Source of the DNA: JAPEKQ01 sp964516845
GTDB taxonomy: Bacteria > Joyebacterota > Joyebacteria > Joyebacterales > Joyebacteraceae
Direction of reading: 5' to 3'
Assembly (NCBI GenBank): GCA_964516845.1
Contig: CAZEXP010000008.1
Coordinates: 12,543 to 76,542 of the forward strand
Length of the DNA: 64,000 nt
A program made the translations under genes and the position numbers. The notes under the pieces were generated by a model. That model saw nothing but the letters and a program-made list of their open reading frames with translations. It had not been told where the DNA came from and ran no database searches. This document shows positions 24,874 to 33,080 of the stretch, one piece after another (within the stretch, counting starts at the first letter, position 1; every line of letters starts with the position of its first letter).

Positions 24874-26442
24874 TTATGTCCTCGGCGTCAGAACGGCACA
24901 CGGGAGGATCATCTCCTCAGTCGAGATGCCGCCGTGCTGGAAACTGCCGCGGTACTGGCGCTCGTAGCGATGGAACTCCGTCGGGTAGACGAAGTAGTAG
25001 TCCTCCTTCGCAATGGCGTACTGCTTGCTGGCCCCGTCGCTCGGGAGCTTGAAACGCGCTGGGTCGGCGATGAGGAACGTCTCCTTCTCGTTGTAGCCCA
25101 GATTGCTCCCGAACTTGTACCGGAGATTGGTCGACGTCTCCTTGTTCCCGCGCACGAGGGCGGCCCGCTTGCCGAGCACGGCCCCGTGATCGGTCGTCAA
25201 AACGACCGTCGCCTTCTGACGCGCCATCTCGGCGATGATGTGATAGAGCGCCGAGTGGTTGAACCACGACCTGACGAGCGAGCGGAAGGCCGGCTCGTCC
25301 GGGGCGATCTCCTGGAGGATCTCGGACTCGGACCGCGAGTGCGAAAGGATGTCGACGAAGTTGTAGACGAGCGACACGAACGGGTAGTCGTGGAACGAAC
25401 TCATCTGTCTCTGTACGTTGTCGGCCTCGTCCTTCTCGTAGATCTTGATGTACTTGTGCTCGGGCGACAGACGGATACCCATCCGCTGAAGCTGGAGGTC
25501 CATCAGCTGGCGCTCGTACCGGTTCTTGCTGTACTCGTCCCGCGAGTGGGTGTCCCAGAGCCCGGGGTAGTGATCGGTCAGCTTGATGGGCCACTCGCCG
25601 CTGAAGAGCGCGTTGCGAGAGAACGGCGTCGCGGTCGGCAGGATCGAATAGTAGTAGTGGTTCTCGATCGAGAACATCGACTCGAGGCTCGGGATGAGAC
25701 TCATCCAGTGGTCGAGCCGCATGCAGTCAAGCACGACGAAGTAGACCTTCTTCTTCGCCTTGAGAAGCGGGGCGGCGTACTCCTTGAAGATGTCCGGCGA
25801 CAGCAGCGGCCGGTCGGTCTCGTCATTGACCCACCCCTCGTACTCGAGTTCGACGTAGCGGCTGAACTCGGCGTTCGCCATGTGCTGAAGATCGGCGTGC
25901 GCCTGTCTGAGACCGGGATCACGGACGCGGTCGAGGTCGAGGTCCCACTGCACCAGGCGCGTGTAGATCTGTATCCAGTCGCGCCAGTCCATCGGTTCCA
26001 TGATGCGCTGCCGGAGCTGGTTGCTCTCCGCCGCGTAGCTCTGAGCCATCTGATCCTGCGCCATCTTCCGGCCATCCAGGAGACGCTTGATGGCCAGAAG
26101 CACCTGCGTCGGCTTGACCGGCTTGATGAGGAAGTCGTCGATGCGCCGGCCGAGCGCGTCGTTCATCAGTTCCTCTTCCTCGCTCTTGGTCACCATGACA
26201 ACGGGGACCGACGGATCGATCTCCTTGAGCTCCTGGAGCGTCGAGAGACCGTCGAGACCCACCATCATCTCGTCGAGCAGAATGAGGTCGTAGCTTCCGC
26301 CGCCCTTCACATCCTCCAGTGCCGTCTCGCCGCTCGTCGCCGTCGTGACCGCGTAGCCGCGCTGCTCGAGGAAGATGATGTGCGGCTTGAGCATGTCTAT
26401 CTCATCGTCGACCCAGAGGATCTTGCGTGCAGTTGTGTTCAT
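24874..26442 (-). CDS. porX: PorX-type response regulator with PglZ phosphatase domain
   Basis: A 522-residue two-domain regulator. Residues 1-125 are a CheY receiver (VDDE 11-14, phospho-acceptor Asp57 in LILLDEMM, Lys86 in VMVTKS). After a helical linker (130-220), residues about 232-515 form an alkaline-phosphatase-like PglZ domain (FVVLDCMRLDHW, SILPTATPFSRNALF, VLTTDHGAVLGK). Length and order match PorX, which controls type IX secretion genes in Bacteroidota. It lies 19 bp after its histidine kinase. The two proteins with FlgD-like sorting domains in this window are plausible members of the secretion system's cargo. PorX function in this phylum is inferred. Confidence 0.88.
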   Translation of the reverse strand: MNTTARKILWVDDEIDMLKPHIIFLEQRGYAVTTATSGETALEDVKGGGSYDLILLDEMMVGLDGLSTLQELKEIDPSVPVVMVTKSEEEELMNDALGRRIDDFLIKPVKPTQVLLAIKRLLDGRKMAQDQMAQSYAAESNQLRQRIMEPMDWRDWIQIYTRLVQWDLDLDRVRDPGLRQAHADLQHMANAEFSRYVELEYEGWVNDETDRPLLSPDIFKEYAAPLLKAKKKVYFVVLDCMRLDHWMSLIPSLESMFSIENHYYYSILPTATPFSRNALFSGEWPIKLTDHYPGLWDTHSRDEYSKNRYERQLMDLQLQRMGIRLSPEHKYIKIYEKDEADNVQRQMSSFHDYPFVSLVYNFVDILSHSRSESEILQEIAPDEPAFRSLVRSWFNHSALYHIIAEMARQKATVVLTTDHGAVLGKRAALVRGNKETSTNLRYKFGSNLGYNEKETFLIADPARFKLPSDGASKQYAIAKEDYYFVYPTEFHRYERQYRGSFQHGGISTEEMILPCAVLTPRT

Positions 26443-26461
26443 GTGTCGTTGAGCCTTCCGT

Positions 26462-27742
26462 CTACGTCGTCGGCAGGCAGATGACGAACGTCGTCCCCTT
26501 GCCCACCTCGGACCACCCCACGTACAGACGTCCCTTGTGGTACTCCTCGACGATCCTGCGCGCGAGCGCAAGCCCCAACCCCCACCCCTTCCGCTTGGTG
26601 GAGAATCCCGGCAGGAACACGCGCCGTCGGTCGGCCGGGGTCATCCCCTTGCCGTCGTCGGTGACGAGCACGCGCACGAGCCCCTCCTTGGGCGAGTGTT
26701 CGGTCGTGATCTCGATCCGTCCGCCTTCCGGCGGAAGCGCTTCGAGCGAGTTCTTCACGAGATTCTCGATGACCCACTCGACGAGTTCGCGATTGACGTC
26801 GACCGGCGGCACGTCATCGTATCGTTCCACGATCTCGACGTGTTGTGTCAGCGACGGGAGCCGGCGCCTCAGGTAGTCGACCGACTCGCGGAGGACGACC
26901 ACGAGGTCCTGCCGCTGTGTCTTCGGGATTGACCCGATCTGGTTGAACCTCAGCGAGATCTTCTCGAGCCGCGCGAGATCGGTCTGCATCTCGGCGGCGT
27001 ACCGGTCGGCCTCGATGCACGAACCGCACTCCTTGCACGCATTCTCGCGCAGGAGTTCGGTCCACCCCATCAACGATGAGATCGGCGTCCCGAGCTGATG
27101 CGCGGTCTCCTTCGCGAGCCCGACCCAGATGGAACGGAGTTCGGCGATCTTCGCGTTGCGGAACCCCAGGAATCCGAGCACCAGGAGCACGCCGAACGCA
27201 GCGATCTCGACGGCGGGCACGAACCGCATCTCGCGGATCATGTTCGACTCGCCGTAGTGGATGTACCCGAGCACGGTGCTATCGCCGAGGTGCGTCATCT
27301 GCATCGCCGAGCGTCTCCGGTCGAGCTCGGTCGTGTAGCGCATGACGTCGCCGAAGGGCGTGCCGGGAGGATTCATCGGATCGGCCGTGATGTACTCCTC
27401 GTGCGTCACGTCCTCGGGGTCGGCTTCGAACGGGAGGTTCCGCCACGTGATCGGGACTCCGCGAACGTCCGAGATGATGATCGGGAAGTTGATCGACTCG
27501 ATGAGCTCGCCGAAGACCACGGAGAGCTCTTCGTCTTCGCGGGCGGCATAGGTCGCCGTTGCGCAGAGCCCGGCGATCGACCGGGAGAGCGTGGCCGACT
27601 GGTCCTCGAGCCTGCGGATGAGGCTGTTGGTGTAGAGAAAGATGACAACGGCCAGCACGGAGACGGCCACGAAGACCCATCCCCGGGTCCTCATGCCCGC
27701 GATGTGCTCGGCATCCACTCTGGAACGGCGTGTCGGACCCAC
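26462..27742 (-). CDS. Sensor histidine kinase, probable partner of PorX (PorY-like)
   Basis: A 426-residue membrane kinase: TM1 at about 21-37, a periplasmic sensor of about 135 residues, TM2 at about 178-194, then the H-box LAKETAHQLGTPISSLMGW (phospho-His215). The catalytic domain has N-box ENLVKNSLEAL, G1 TDDGKGM and G2 GWGLGLALARRI. The H-box is of the kind found with PorX regulators. A cluster C236-x2-C239-x2-C242 sits between the two dimerisation helices, an unusual place and a possible metal or redox site. The start is GTG at 27742. It is the first gene of the long operon. Confidence 0.88.
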   Translation of the reverse strand: MGPTRRSRVDAEHIAGMRTRGWVFVAVSVLAVVIFLYTNSLIRRLEDQSATLSRSIAGLCATATYAAREDEELSVVFGELIESINFPIIISDVRGVPITWRNLPFEADPEDVTHEEYITADPMNPPGTPFGDVMRYTTELDRRRSAMQMTHLGDSTVLGYIHYGESNMIREMRFVPAVEIAAFGVLLVLGFLGFRNAKIAELRSIWVGLAKETAHQLGTPISSLMGWTELLRENACKECGSCIEADRYAAEMQTDLARLEKISLRFNQIGSIPKTQRQDLVVVLRESVDYLRRRLPSLTQHVEIVERYDDVPPVDVNRELVEWVIENLVKNSLEALPPEGGRIEITTEHSPKEGLVRVLVTDDGKGMTPADRRRVFLPGFSTKRKGWGLGLALARRIVEEYHKGRLYVGWSEVGKGTTFVICLPTT

Positions 27743-27784
27743 GGCAAAGCCCCCGCAAGTTCAGGCGTATTCGTCTGCTTCGAC

Positions 27785-27813
27785 AGTCTAGACCCGCCCC
27801 ATGGGCGAGTCAA
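27785..27813 (-). promoter_or_regulatory. Promoter of the histidine kinase-porX-to-lptD operon
   Basis: TTGACT (27813-27808), 17-bp spacer, TAGACT (27790-27785), about 42 bp before the kinase start. Confidence 0.7.
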
Positions 27814-27844
27814 GCGAGCCGGGAGGTACCTGGAGTGCAAGGAA

Positions 27845-27867
27845 GAGGCCGGGACGAGCCCGGCCTC
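27845..27867 (-). terminator. Terminator of serS
   Basis: GAGGCCGGG and CCCGGCCTC form a perfect 9-bp stem with a 5-nt loop, followed on the minus strand by TTCCTTG. It begins 38 nt after the serS stop. Confidence 0.85.
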
Positions 27868-27904
27868 GATGTCTCTGACCTGTCTGTCCGTCCCGGGGCG
27901 CGCC

Positions 27905-29182
27905 CTACGGCGAGCCGAGTTCCTCGCGGCCGTCCATGTAGGGCCGCAGGACCTCCGGGATGACGACGGTACCGCGCTCGGTCTGGTAGTTCTCGAGGAT
28001 AGCGACCATCGTGCGTGGAAGCGCGACGCCCGAGCCGTTGAGCGTGTGGACGAACGCGGACTTGCCGCCTCCCGAGGGCCTGTACCGGATGCCGGAACGG
28101 CGCGCCTGAAAGTCACCAAAATTGCTGCATGACGACGCCTCGAGCCAGTTGCCGATGCCGGCGGCCCAGACGTCGATGTCGTAGCACTTCGCCGCCGCGA
28201 ACGAGAGATCACCGGTGCAGAGCTCCTTGACCTGATACGGGATGCCCAGACGCTGCAGAATGTCCTCCGCGTTCGCGGTCAGCGTCTCGAGTTCGTCGTA
28301 CGAGGTCTCGGGCGCGACGAACTTCACCATCTCGACCTTGTCGAACTGGTGGATGCGCATCAGACCGCGCGTGTCCTTGCCGTAGGAACCGGCCTCGCGG
28401 CGGAAGCACGGGGTGTACGCGGTCCGCAGGACCGGGAGCTCCGCCTCCTGGAGCGTCTCGTCCCTGTAGAGATTCGTTACGGGAACCTCGCCCGTCGGGA
28501 TCAGGAAGAGGTCGTCCCCGTCACAGTGGTACATGTCGTCCTCGAGCTTCGGAAGCTGCCCCGTCCCGAGCATCGACTCGCGGTTCGCCACGAACGGCGG
28601 CGAGACCTCGGTGTAGCCGTGTTCCTTCGTGTGAACGTCGAGCATGAACGCGATCATCGCTCGGGCGAGTCGCGCACCGTCACCCATGAAGACGGGGAAG
28701 TTCGACCCTGCGATCTTCGTGCCGCGCGCGAAGTCCAGAAGTCCGAGCTTCTCGCCGATCTCCCAGTGCGGAACCGGGTTCTCCATCAGAGATCCGGGGT
28801 CGCCCCAGGTTCGCACGATGACATTCTCGTCCTCGGTCCTTCCAACGGGAACGGACTCGTGCGGGATGTTCGGGAGCTTGATGAGCTCCGCGTGGATCCG
28901 CGCGCGGAGGTCGGCGATCGTCTCATCGAAACCCGCGATGTCGGAGGAGACCGTCCGCATCTTCTCGATGATCTCCGTGGCGTCCTCGCCGGTCTTCTTG
29001 AGCTGGGCGACTCGCTCGCTCTCGGTGTTTCTGACGGCCTTGAGTTCCTCGGCCCTGACCAGAACGGCTCGCAGCTCTTCGTCGAGCTGGAGGAGCGTGT
29101 CGAGTTCGGCCTTCTCACCCTTGTTGGCGATCGCGGCCTTCACGACGTTGGGATTCGATCTCACATATCTCAGGTCCAGCAT
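27905..29182 (-). CDS. serS: Serine-tRNA ligase
   Basis: A class II aminoacyl-tRNA synthetase of 425 residues. The N-terminal coiled-coil arm (about 28-100) is followed by the catalytic core: TGEVPVTNLYRDETL, motif 2 CFRREAGSYGKDTRGL, EASSCSNFGDFQARR and motif 3 HTLNGSGVALPRTMVAILEN. GAGGGGTGA precedes the ATG. It lies 39 bp after the WecA/TagO-type gene and ends in a strong terminator. Confidence 0.97.
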   Translation of the reverse strand: MLDLRYVRSNPNVVKAAIANKGEKAELDTLLQLDEELRAVLVRAEELKAVRNTESERVAQLKKTGEDATEIIEKMRTVSSDIAGFDETIADLRARIHAELIKLPNIPHESVPVGRTEDENVIVRTWGDPGSLMENPVPHWEIGEKLGLLDFARGTKIAGSNFPVFMGDGARLARAMIAFMLDVHTKEHGYTEVSPPFVANRESMLGTGQLPKLEDDMYHCDGDDLFLIPTGEVPVTNLYRDETLQEAELPVLRTAYTPCFRREAGSYGKDTRGLMRIHQFDKVEMVKFVAPETSYDELETLTANAEDILQRLGIPYQVKELCTGDLSFAAAKCYDIDVWAAGIGNWLEASSCSNFGDFQARRSGIRYRPSGGGKSAFVHTLNGSGVALPRTMVAILENYQTERGTVVIPEVLRPYMDGREELGSP

Positions 29183-29221
29183 AGGCTCACCCCTCGGGGC
29201 GCTCGCTCATGCGCGGCGCTT

Positions 29222-30379
29222 CTAGCGTACTTCGATGGTTTCACGGGAATGACGTTCCACCGCTTCGTCCACGGCCGAGCCGGAGCCGTCGCTCTCGACG
29301 GTCGCCGCTGCCAGGAGCTCGATCTCCTCCTCGGTCGGGCGCACAACGAGAGAGAGGACGGAGTCCGACGTCGGAACGCGGAACAGCCGGTGACCGAGAA
29401 GCAGAAGACCTCCGGTGACGGCCAGCGTGGCGAGCGCGAGGATCTCGAGCCGCTCACGCTGGAAGAGCGAAAGATAGACGGCGACGCCGGTGAGCGACGC
29501 CGAGATCAGGTAGATGCTGGCGGCCGTCTGTCGCGCGGAGAGACCGAGTCGCGCCATGCGGTGCGAGCTGTGGTCCTTGCCTCCCAGTGCGACATCGCGG
29601 CCCTCGGCGAGACGCGAGACGGTCACGAGCGTCGCGTCGAAGACGGGATACCCGAGCATCAGCACGGGGATGAGCAGCGCGGTCGGTTCCGCGCCCGCAT
29701 ACGAGACGGCCCGCAGAGACAACCCTCCAACGACGTAGCCGAGGAACAAGCTCCCCGCGTCCCCCAGGAAGATCGAGGCAGGGTTGAAGTTGTATCGCAG
29801 GAATCCAAGCGCGCCGCCCGCGACCGAGATCGCCGCTATAGCGGTCAGCATCTGTCCGTGCCCGAGCGCGAGCGTGAAGATGCCGAACGTCGCGATGGCC
29901 GCGAGCCCCGAGGTGATCCCGTCCATGTTGTCGAGGAAGTTGAAGGCGTTCATGAGCCCGACCATCCAGATGAGGGCCAGACAGAACCCGAGCACCGGAT
30001 GGAGAGGCAACCCCTGCACGCCGCCGGAGAGCAGCATCACGGCTGCCGCCGCGGCCTGACCGGTCAGTTTGACCGACGGACGCATTCCGTTCGCGTCATC
30101 GGCCAGACCGAGAATCACTACGATCAGCCCACCCGACATGAACCCCACGATCCGCGCGCTGTACGGGTACTCGATGAGCGCCAGCGCGGCAGCAGCCGAG
30201 GCCATGCTCGCCAGCGCAACAGCGATACCGCCCATCAGCGGTGTCGGGTTCTTGTGGACCTTGATCCGGTTGTTGGGATGGTCAAGAAAACGGAGGCGGG
30301 TGGCCAGACTCCGGAGGGCCGGGGTCAGGGCCAGAACCGACAGCATCGAAAGTGCGAATGCGCCCAGGAAGATCATCAT
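29222..30379 (-). CDS. Undecaprenyl-phosphate GlcNAc-1-phosphate transferase (WecA/TagO family)
   Basis: A 385-residue polytopic membrane protein that should link a sugar-1-phosphate to undecaprenyl phosphate and so start lipid-linked glycan synthesis. Family motifs are DDANGMRPSVKL, FNFLDNMDGITSG, ASIFLGDAGSLFLGY and the HSSHRMARLG loop of WecA/TagO rather than MraY. About eleven membrane segments are seen. It precedes serS and lies next to the surface polysaccharide locus, for which it is the likely initiating enzyme. No strong Shine-Dalgarno is seen. Confidence 0.88.
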   Translation of the reverse strand: MMIFLGAFALSMLSVLALTPALRSLATRLRFLDHPNNRIKVHKNPTPLMGGIAVALASMASAAAALALIEYPYSARIVGFMSGGLIVVILGLADDANGMRPSVKLTGQAAAAAVMLLSGGVQGLPLHPVLGFCLALIWMVGLMNAFNFLDNMDGITSGLAAIATFGIFTLALGHGQMLTAIAAISVAGGALGFLRYNFNPASIFLGDAGSLFLGYVVGGLSLRAVSYAGAEPTALLIPVLMLGYPVFDATLVTVSRLAEGRDVALGGKDHSSHRMARLGLSARQTAASIYLISASLTGVAVYLSLFQRERLEILALATLAVTGGLLLLGHRLFRVPTSDSVLSLVVRPTEEEIELLAAATVESDGSGSAVDEAVERHSRETIEVR

Positions 30380-30403
30380 GGTCTCGTGGTACCCGTCCTT
30401 GTG

Positions 30404-30467
30404 CCGCTCGGATTGAACCGAGCGGGCCGACTGCTGTCAAGCCGATTCTCCCGCCGTCAGGCGGGTC
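30404..30467 (-). other. Two hairpins and a weak promoter between the epimerase and WecA-like genes
   Basis: CCGCTCGG/CCGAGCGG (30404-30425, 8 bp, 6-nt loop) and CCCGCC/GGCGGG (about 30450-30465, 4-nt loop) flank a minus-strand TTGACA (30440-30435) that has TTCAAT 17 bp on. The second hairpin may terminate the epimerase transcript; the TTGACA/TTCAAT pair may start the WecA-like transcript. The rest of the 180-bp gap holds no visible gene. Confidence 0.4.
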
Positions 30468-30559
30468 CTGCCATCGGGTGTCTCACCACATCACTAGCAG
30501 TCTCCGGACGCGTACCTCCTCCTGCGTGATCTCCTGTCGCTTCCTCTCGAATCGACCGG

Positions 30560-31519
30560 CTACTTCCTGAAGTGCTGGACGACGCGCTCGAGCAGCTCCT
30601 GCAGGCTCACCTGTGGCTCGTAGCCCACATACTCCTTGATCTTCTCAAGGTCGGGAACACGCTCGCGCATGTCCTCGAACCCCTGCTCATATGCCTTCTC
30701 GTACGGTATGTATTCTATCTGAGAGCTGCTTCCTGTCAACTCTTTGATGCGACCGGCCAGATCCTCGATCGAGATCGGGACGTTGCTCCCGACGTTGAAG
30801 ACCTCACCATTGGCCCTGGGCTCGTCGGAAAGCGCGAGCACACCCCGAATGACGTCCGAAACGTCGCAGAAGCATCGGGTCTGCTTGCCGTCACCGTAGA
30901 TCGTGATCGGATGATCCAGAAGCGCCTGCTTGACGAAGCGCGGGATGACCATCCCGTACTGCCCGGTCTGCCTTGTGCCGCAGGTGTTGAAGCACCTGAC
31001 GATGACGATCGGGAGCTGCTTTTCCCGATGATAGGCCAGTGCCAGAAACTCGTCGATCGCCTTCGAGGACGAATAGCCCCAGCGCGCGATCGTCGTCGTA
31101 CCGAGGATCCGGTCGTCGGTCTCCTTGCAGGGCTGATGGTTGGCCTTGCCGTAGATCTCCGAGGTCGAGAAGATGATGACCTGCTTCTTGTCCTCGTTCG
31201 CTGCCTGTAGGACGTGCTCGGTGCCCTTGATATTCGTCTCGAGCGACTGGAGCGGGTTCTCGATGATATAGGCCACACCGACCGCGGCGGCGAGGTGGAA
31301 CACCGAGTCGACGCGCGCGACATGCTCGTTGAGCATGCGTTCGTCGAGGATGGTGTCGATCGTATAGTGGAACTTCGGATGGTTCTCAAGGTGAGCGATG
31401 TTCTCGAACCTGCCGGTCGAGAGGTCATCGATGACCCAGACCTCATCTCCCCTGTCGAGCAGAGCCTCAACCAGATGTGAACCGATGAAACCGGCGCCGC
31501 CGGTGACGAGGATCTTCAT
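30560..31519 (-). CDS. NAD-dependent nucleotide-sugar epimerase/dehydratase (extended SDR)
   Basis: A 319-residue enzyme with the Rossmann motif VTGGAGFIGSHLVEALL, the VFHLAAAVGVAYI block, FSTSEIYG and catalytic YSSSK, as in UDP-sugar 4-epimerases and related dehydratases. The exact nucleotide sugar cannot be fixed from sequence alone; UDP-glucose or UDP-glucuronate derivatives are reasonable because ugd lies in the same locus. The start is ATG at 31519, with AAAGGT upstream; an in-frame extension to 31591 is rejected because it crosses the leader hairpin. Confidence 0.85.
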   Translation of the reverse strand: MKILVTGGAGFIGSHLVEALLDRGDEVWVIDDLSTGRFENIAHLENHPKFHYTIDTILDERMLNEHVARVDSVFHLAAAVGVAYIIENPLQSLETNIKGTEHVLQAANEDKKQVIIFSTSEIYGKANHQPCKETDDRILGTTTIARWGYSSSKAIDEFLALAYHREKQLPIVIVRCFNTCGTRQTGQYGMVIPRFVKQALLDHPITIYGDGKQTRCFCDVSDVIRGVLALSDEPRANGEVFNVGSNVPISIEDLAGRIKELTGSSSQIEYIPYEKAYEQGFEDMRERVPDLEKIKEYVGYEPQVSLQELLERVVQHFRK

Positions 31520-31561
31520 GAAGAGAGACCTTTCCGAAGCCCGCAGGGCTGTATGTAGTCG

Positions 31562-31577
31562 GTGCCCCGCGGGGCAC
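31562..31577. repeat. 16-bp perfect palindrome in the epimerase leader
   Basis: GTGCCCCGCGGGGCAC lies between the promoter and start of the epimerase gene, about 45 nt before the ATG. It could be a regulator site or an mRNA hairpin. Confidence 0.55.
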
Positions 31578-31607
31578 ACGCACCATCGCAACCTACAGTA
31601 ACACTGG

Positions 31608-31637
31608 AGTATACAGTGAGGGACCCGGTTCGGGCAA
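31608..31637 (-). promoter_or_regulatory. Promoter of the epimerase gene
   Basis: TTGCCC (31637-31632), 18-bp spacer, TATACT (31613-31608). Expected leader about 82 nt. The remaining DNA up to 31800 shows no gene. Confidence 0.6.
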
Positions 31638-31804
31638 GCCGTTTACCACCGCGTTGGACCCCGGCGCCGGCCTTGTCCCTCGACCCGTTCTCCGCTCGTT
31701 GACCTGCTCCACAGACGTGCAATCCCCATGCTCCGGACCTGAACACTGCACGTAACGGGCAGTTGCGGGTACCGCCTCCAGGCTCGCCGGAGTCAGCTTG
31801 CCGA

Positions 31805-31833
31805 TTGACCTTCACCGACCGCTGCGGTACGGT
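31805..31833 (+). promoter_or_regulatory. Possible leaderless promoter of the GT4 glycosyltransferase
   Basis: TTGACC (31805-31810), 17-bp spacer, TACGGT (31828-31833), 8 nt before the ATG at 31842. No Shine-Dalgarno sequence lies in between. The -10 box is weak. Confidence 0.5.
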
Positions 31834-31841
31834 CTTCGACT

Positions 31842-33080
31842 ATGCGCGTCCTCTACATCACACAGGGCTTCCCTGCCGAAAGCATGGTGGGCGGACAGAT
31901 CTCGAGCTACTTCCGCATCGTCCAACTCGTTCGGGCCGGTCACGCGGTGACGGCGCTCTGTCTCGTCCCGCGTGGCGACGCGCAGACGGACCCCGGAAAG
32001 CTCTCGGAGATCTGCAGCGTCGTTCCCGTGCGTGACGTCCCTCGGACGACGACTCTCAGGCTGGCGCTGGGGTTCTTCGACCGGCTCCCGTGGCCGATTC
32101 GGCGGTACAGCTCGCGCGCCGCCGCCCGGGCGGCGGCCGAACTCGCCCGCTCGCTCTCCCCCGACCTCGTCGTCTTCAACAGCCTCCACAGCGCACCGCT
32201 GCTTCCGGCCGTCAGAAGCGTCGCCAGGGTGCCGTGCCTGCTCTTCTCGCCGAACGTCCAGTCAACCATCATGAGCCTCTTCGCCGCGCACCAGAGGGGG
32301 CCGCTGGCGAAGCTCTATGCGTGGGACCAGGCGCAGAAGATGCGCGAGTACGAAAGCGCACGTGCCGGGCGCTTCGACGCAGTCTGTGTCTACTCTCGGG
32401 AAGACTCGGACGGGCTCTCCGAACTCGCTCCGAGCGCAGCGATCGAGATTACGCCGATGGCGCTCGACCTGGACGCCATGGGCACACCGGCCGCGCCGGA
32501 CTTCGACATCCTGCTGACCGGCAGCTTCGAGTGGCGGCCCAACGTCGACTCGCTGGAGTGGTTCCTGCGGGAGATCCATCCCCGCATCATCGAACGACGC
32601 CCGGGCACGATGACGAGAGTCGTCGGACCGAGGTCGGAGGTGTACCGCGAGCAGTTGTCGTCACCGGGAGTGATGTTCGAGGGGCGCGTGGACGACATCG
32701 CCCCCTACTTCAGAACGGCGCGGCTCCTCGTCGTCCCGCTGCGGATCGGCAGCGGGATCCGAGTCAAGATCGTCCAGGCGTTCGGAGCCCGCCTGCCGGT
32801 CGTGAGCACGTCGAAGGGATGCGAAGGGCTTGAAGCGAAAGACGGGATACATGTGGCTGTAGCGGATGATCCTGAGACCTTCGCGGAGCGCGTCACCCAT
32901 CTGCTCGACCACGCCGACGCCAGAGCGGCACTCGCCCGCGCGGGGCGGGCGCTTGCCGAACGATCGCACAGTGCGTTGTCGCAGAACCTGCCGTTCGTGG
33001 CAGTCTGTGAGCGTCTTGCGAGCGGTCAACCCCCGGCGACCAGATCCTCGAGCCTCGCGGAGAGCGCGTCCCAGGAATAG
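31842..33080 (+). CDS. Glycosyltransferase, GT4-like (GT-B fold)
   Basis: A 412-residue cytoplasmic glycosyltransferase. It begins MRVLYITQGFPAESMVGGQI, has a mid-protein FDILLTGSFEWRPNVDSLEW block, and the donor-binding region VVPLRIGSGIRVKIVQAFGA with STSKGCEGLEA. These are features of the group that extends exopolysaccharide repeats. One of only two plus-strand genes in the polysaccharide locus. Its last 55 bp overlap tail-to-tail with the next glycosyltransferase. Sugar and acceptor are unknown. Confidence 0.85.
   Translation: MRVLYITQGFPAESMVGGQISSYFRIVQLVRAGHAVTALCLVPRGDAQTDPGKLSEICSVVPVRDVPRTTTLRLALGFFDRLPWPIRRYSSRAAARAAAELARSLSPDLVVFNSLHSAPLLPAVRSVARVPCLLFSPNVQSTIMSLFAAHQRGPLAKLYAWDQAQKMREYESARAGRFDAVCVYSREDSDGLSELAPSAAIEITPMALDLDAMGTPAAPDFDILLTGSFEWRPNVDSLEWFLREIHPRIIERRPGTMTRVVGPRSEVYREQLSSPGVMFEGRVDDIAPYFRTARLLVVPLRIGSGIRVKIVQAFGARLPVVSTSKGCEGLEAKDGIHVAVADDPETFAERVTHLLDHADARAALARAGRALAERSHSALSQNLPFVAVCERLASGQPPATRSSSLAESASQE

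Noticed and set aside
28349..30529. A long open frame on the plus strand (726 codons) opposite serS and the WecA-like gene
   Set aside because: It is antisense to two genes with clear motifs; its translation is rich in Arg, Glu and His without domains. High GC makes such shadow frames common.
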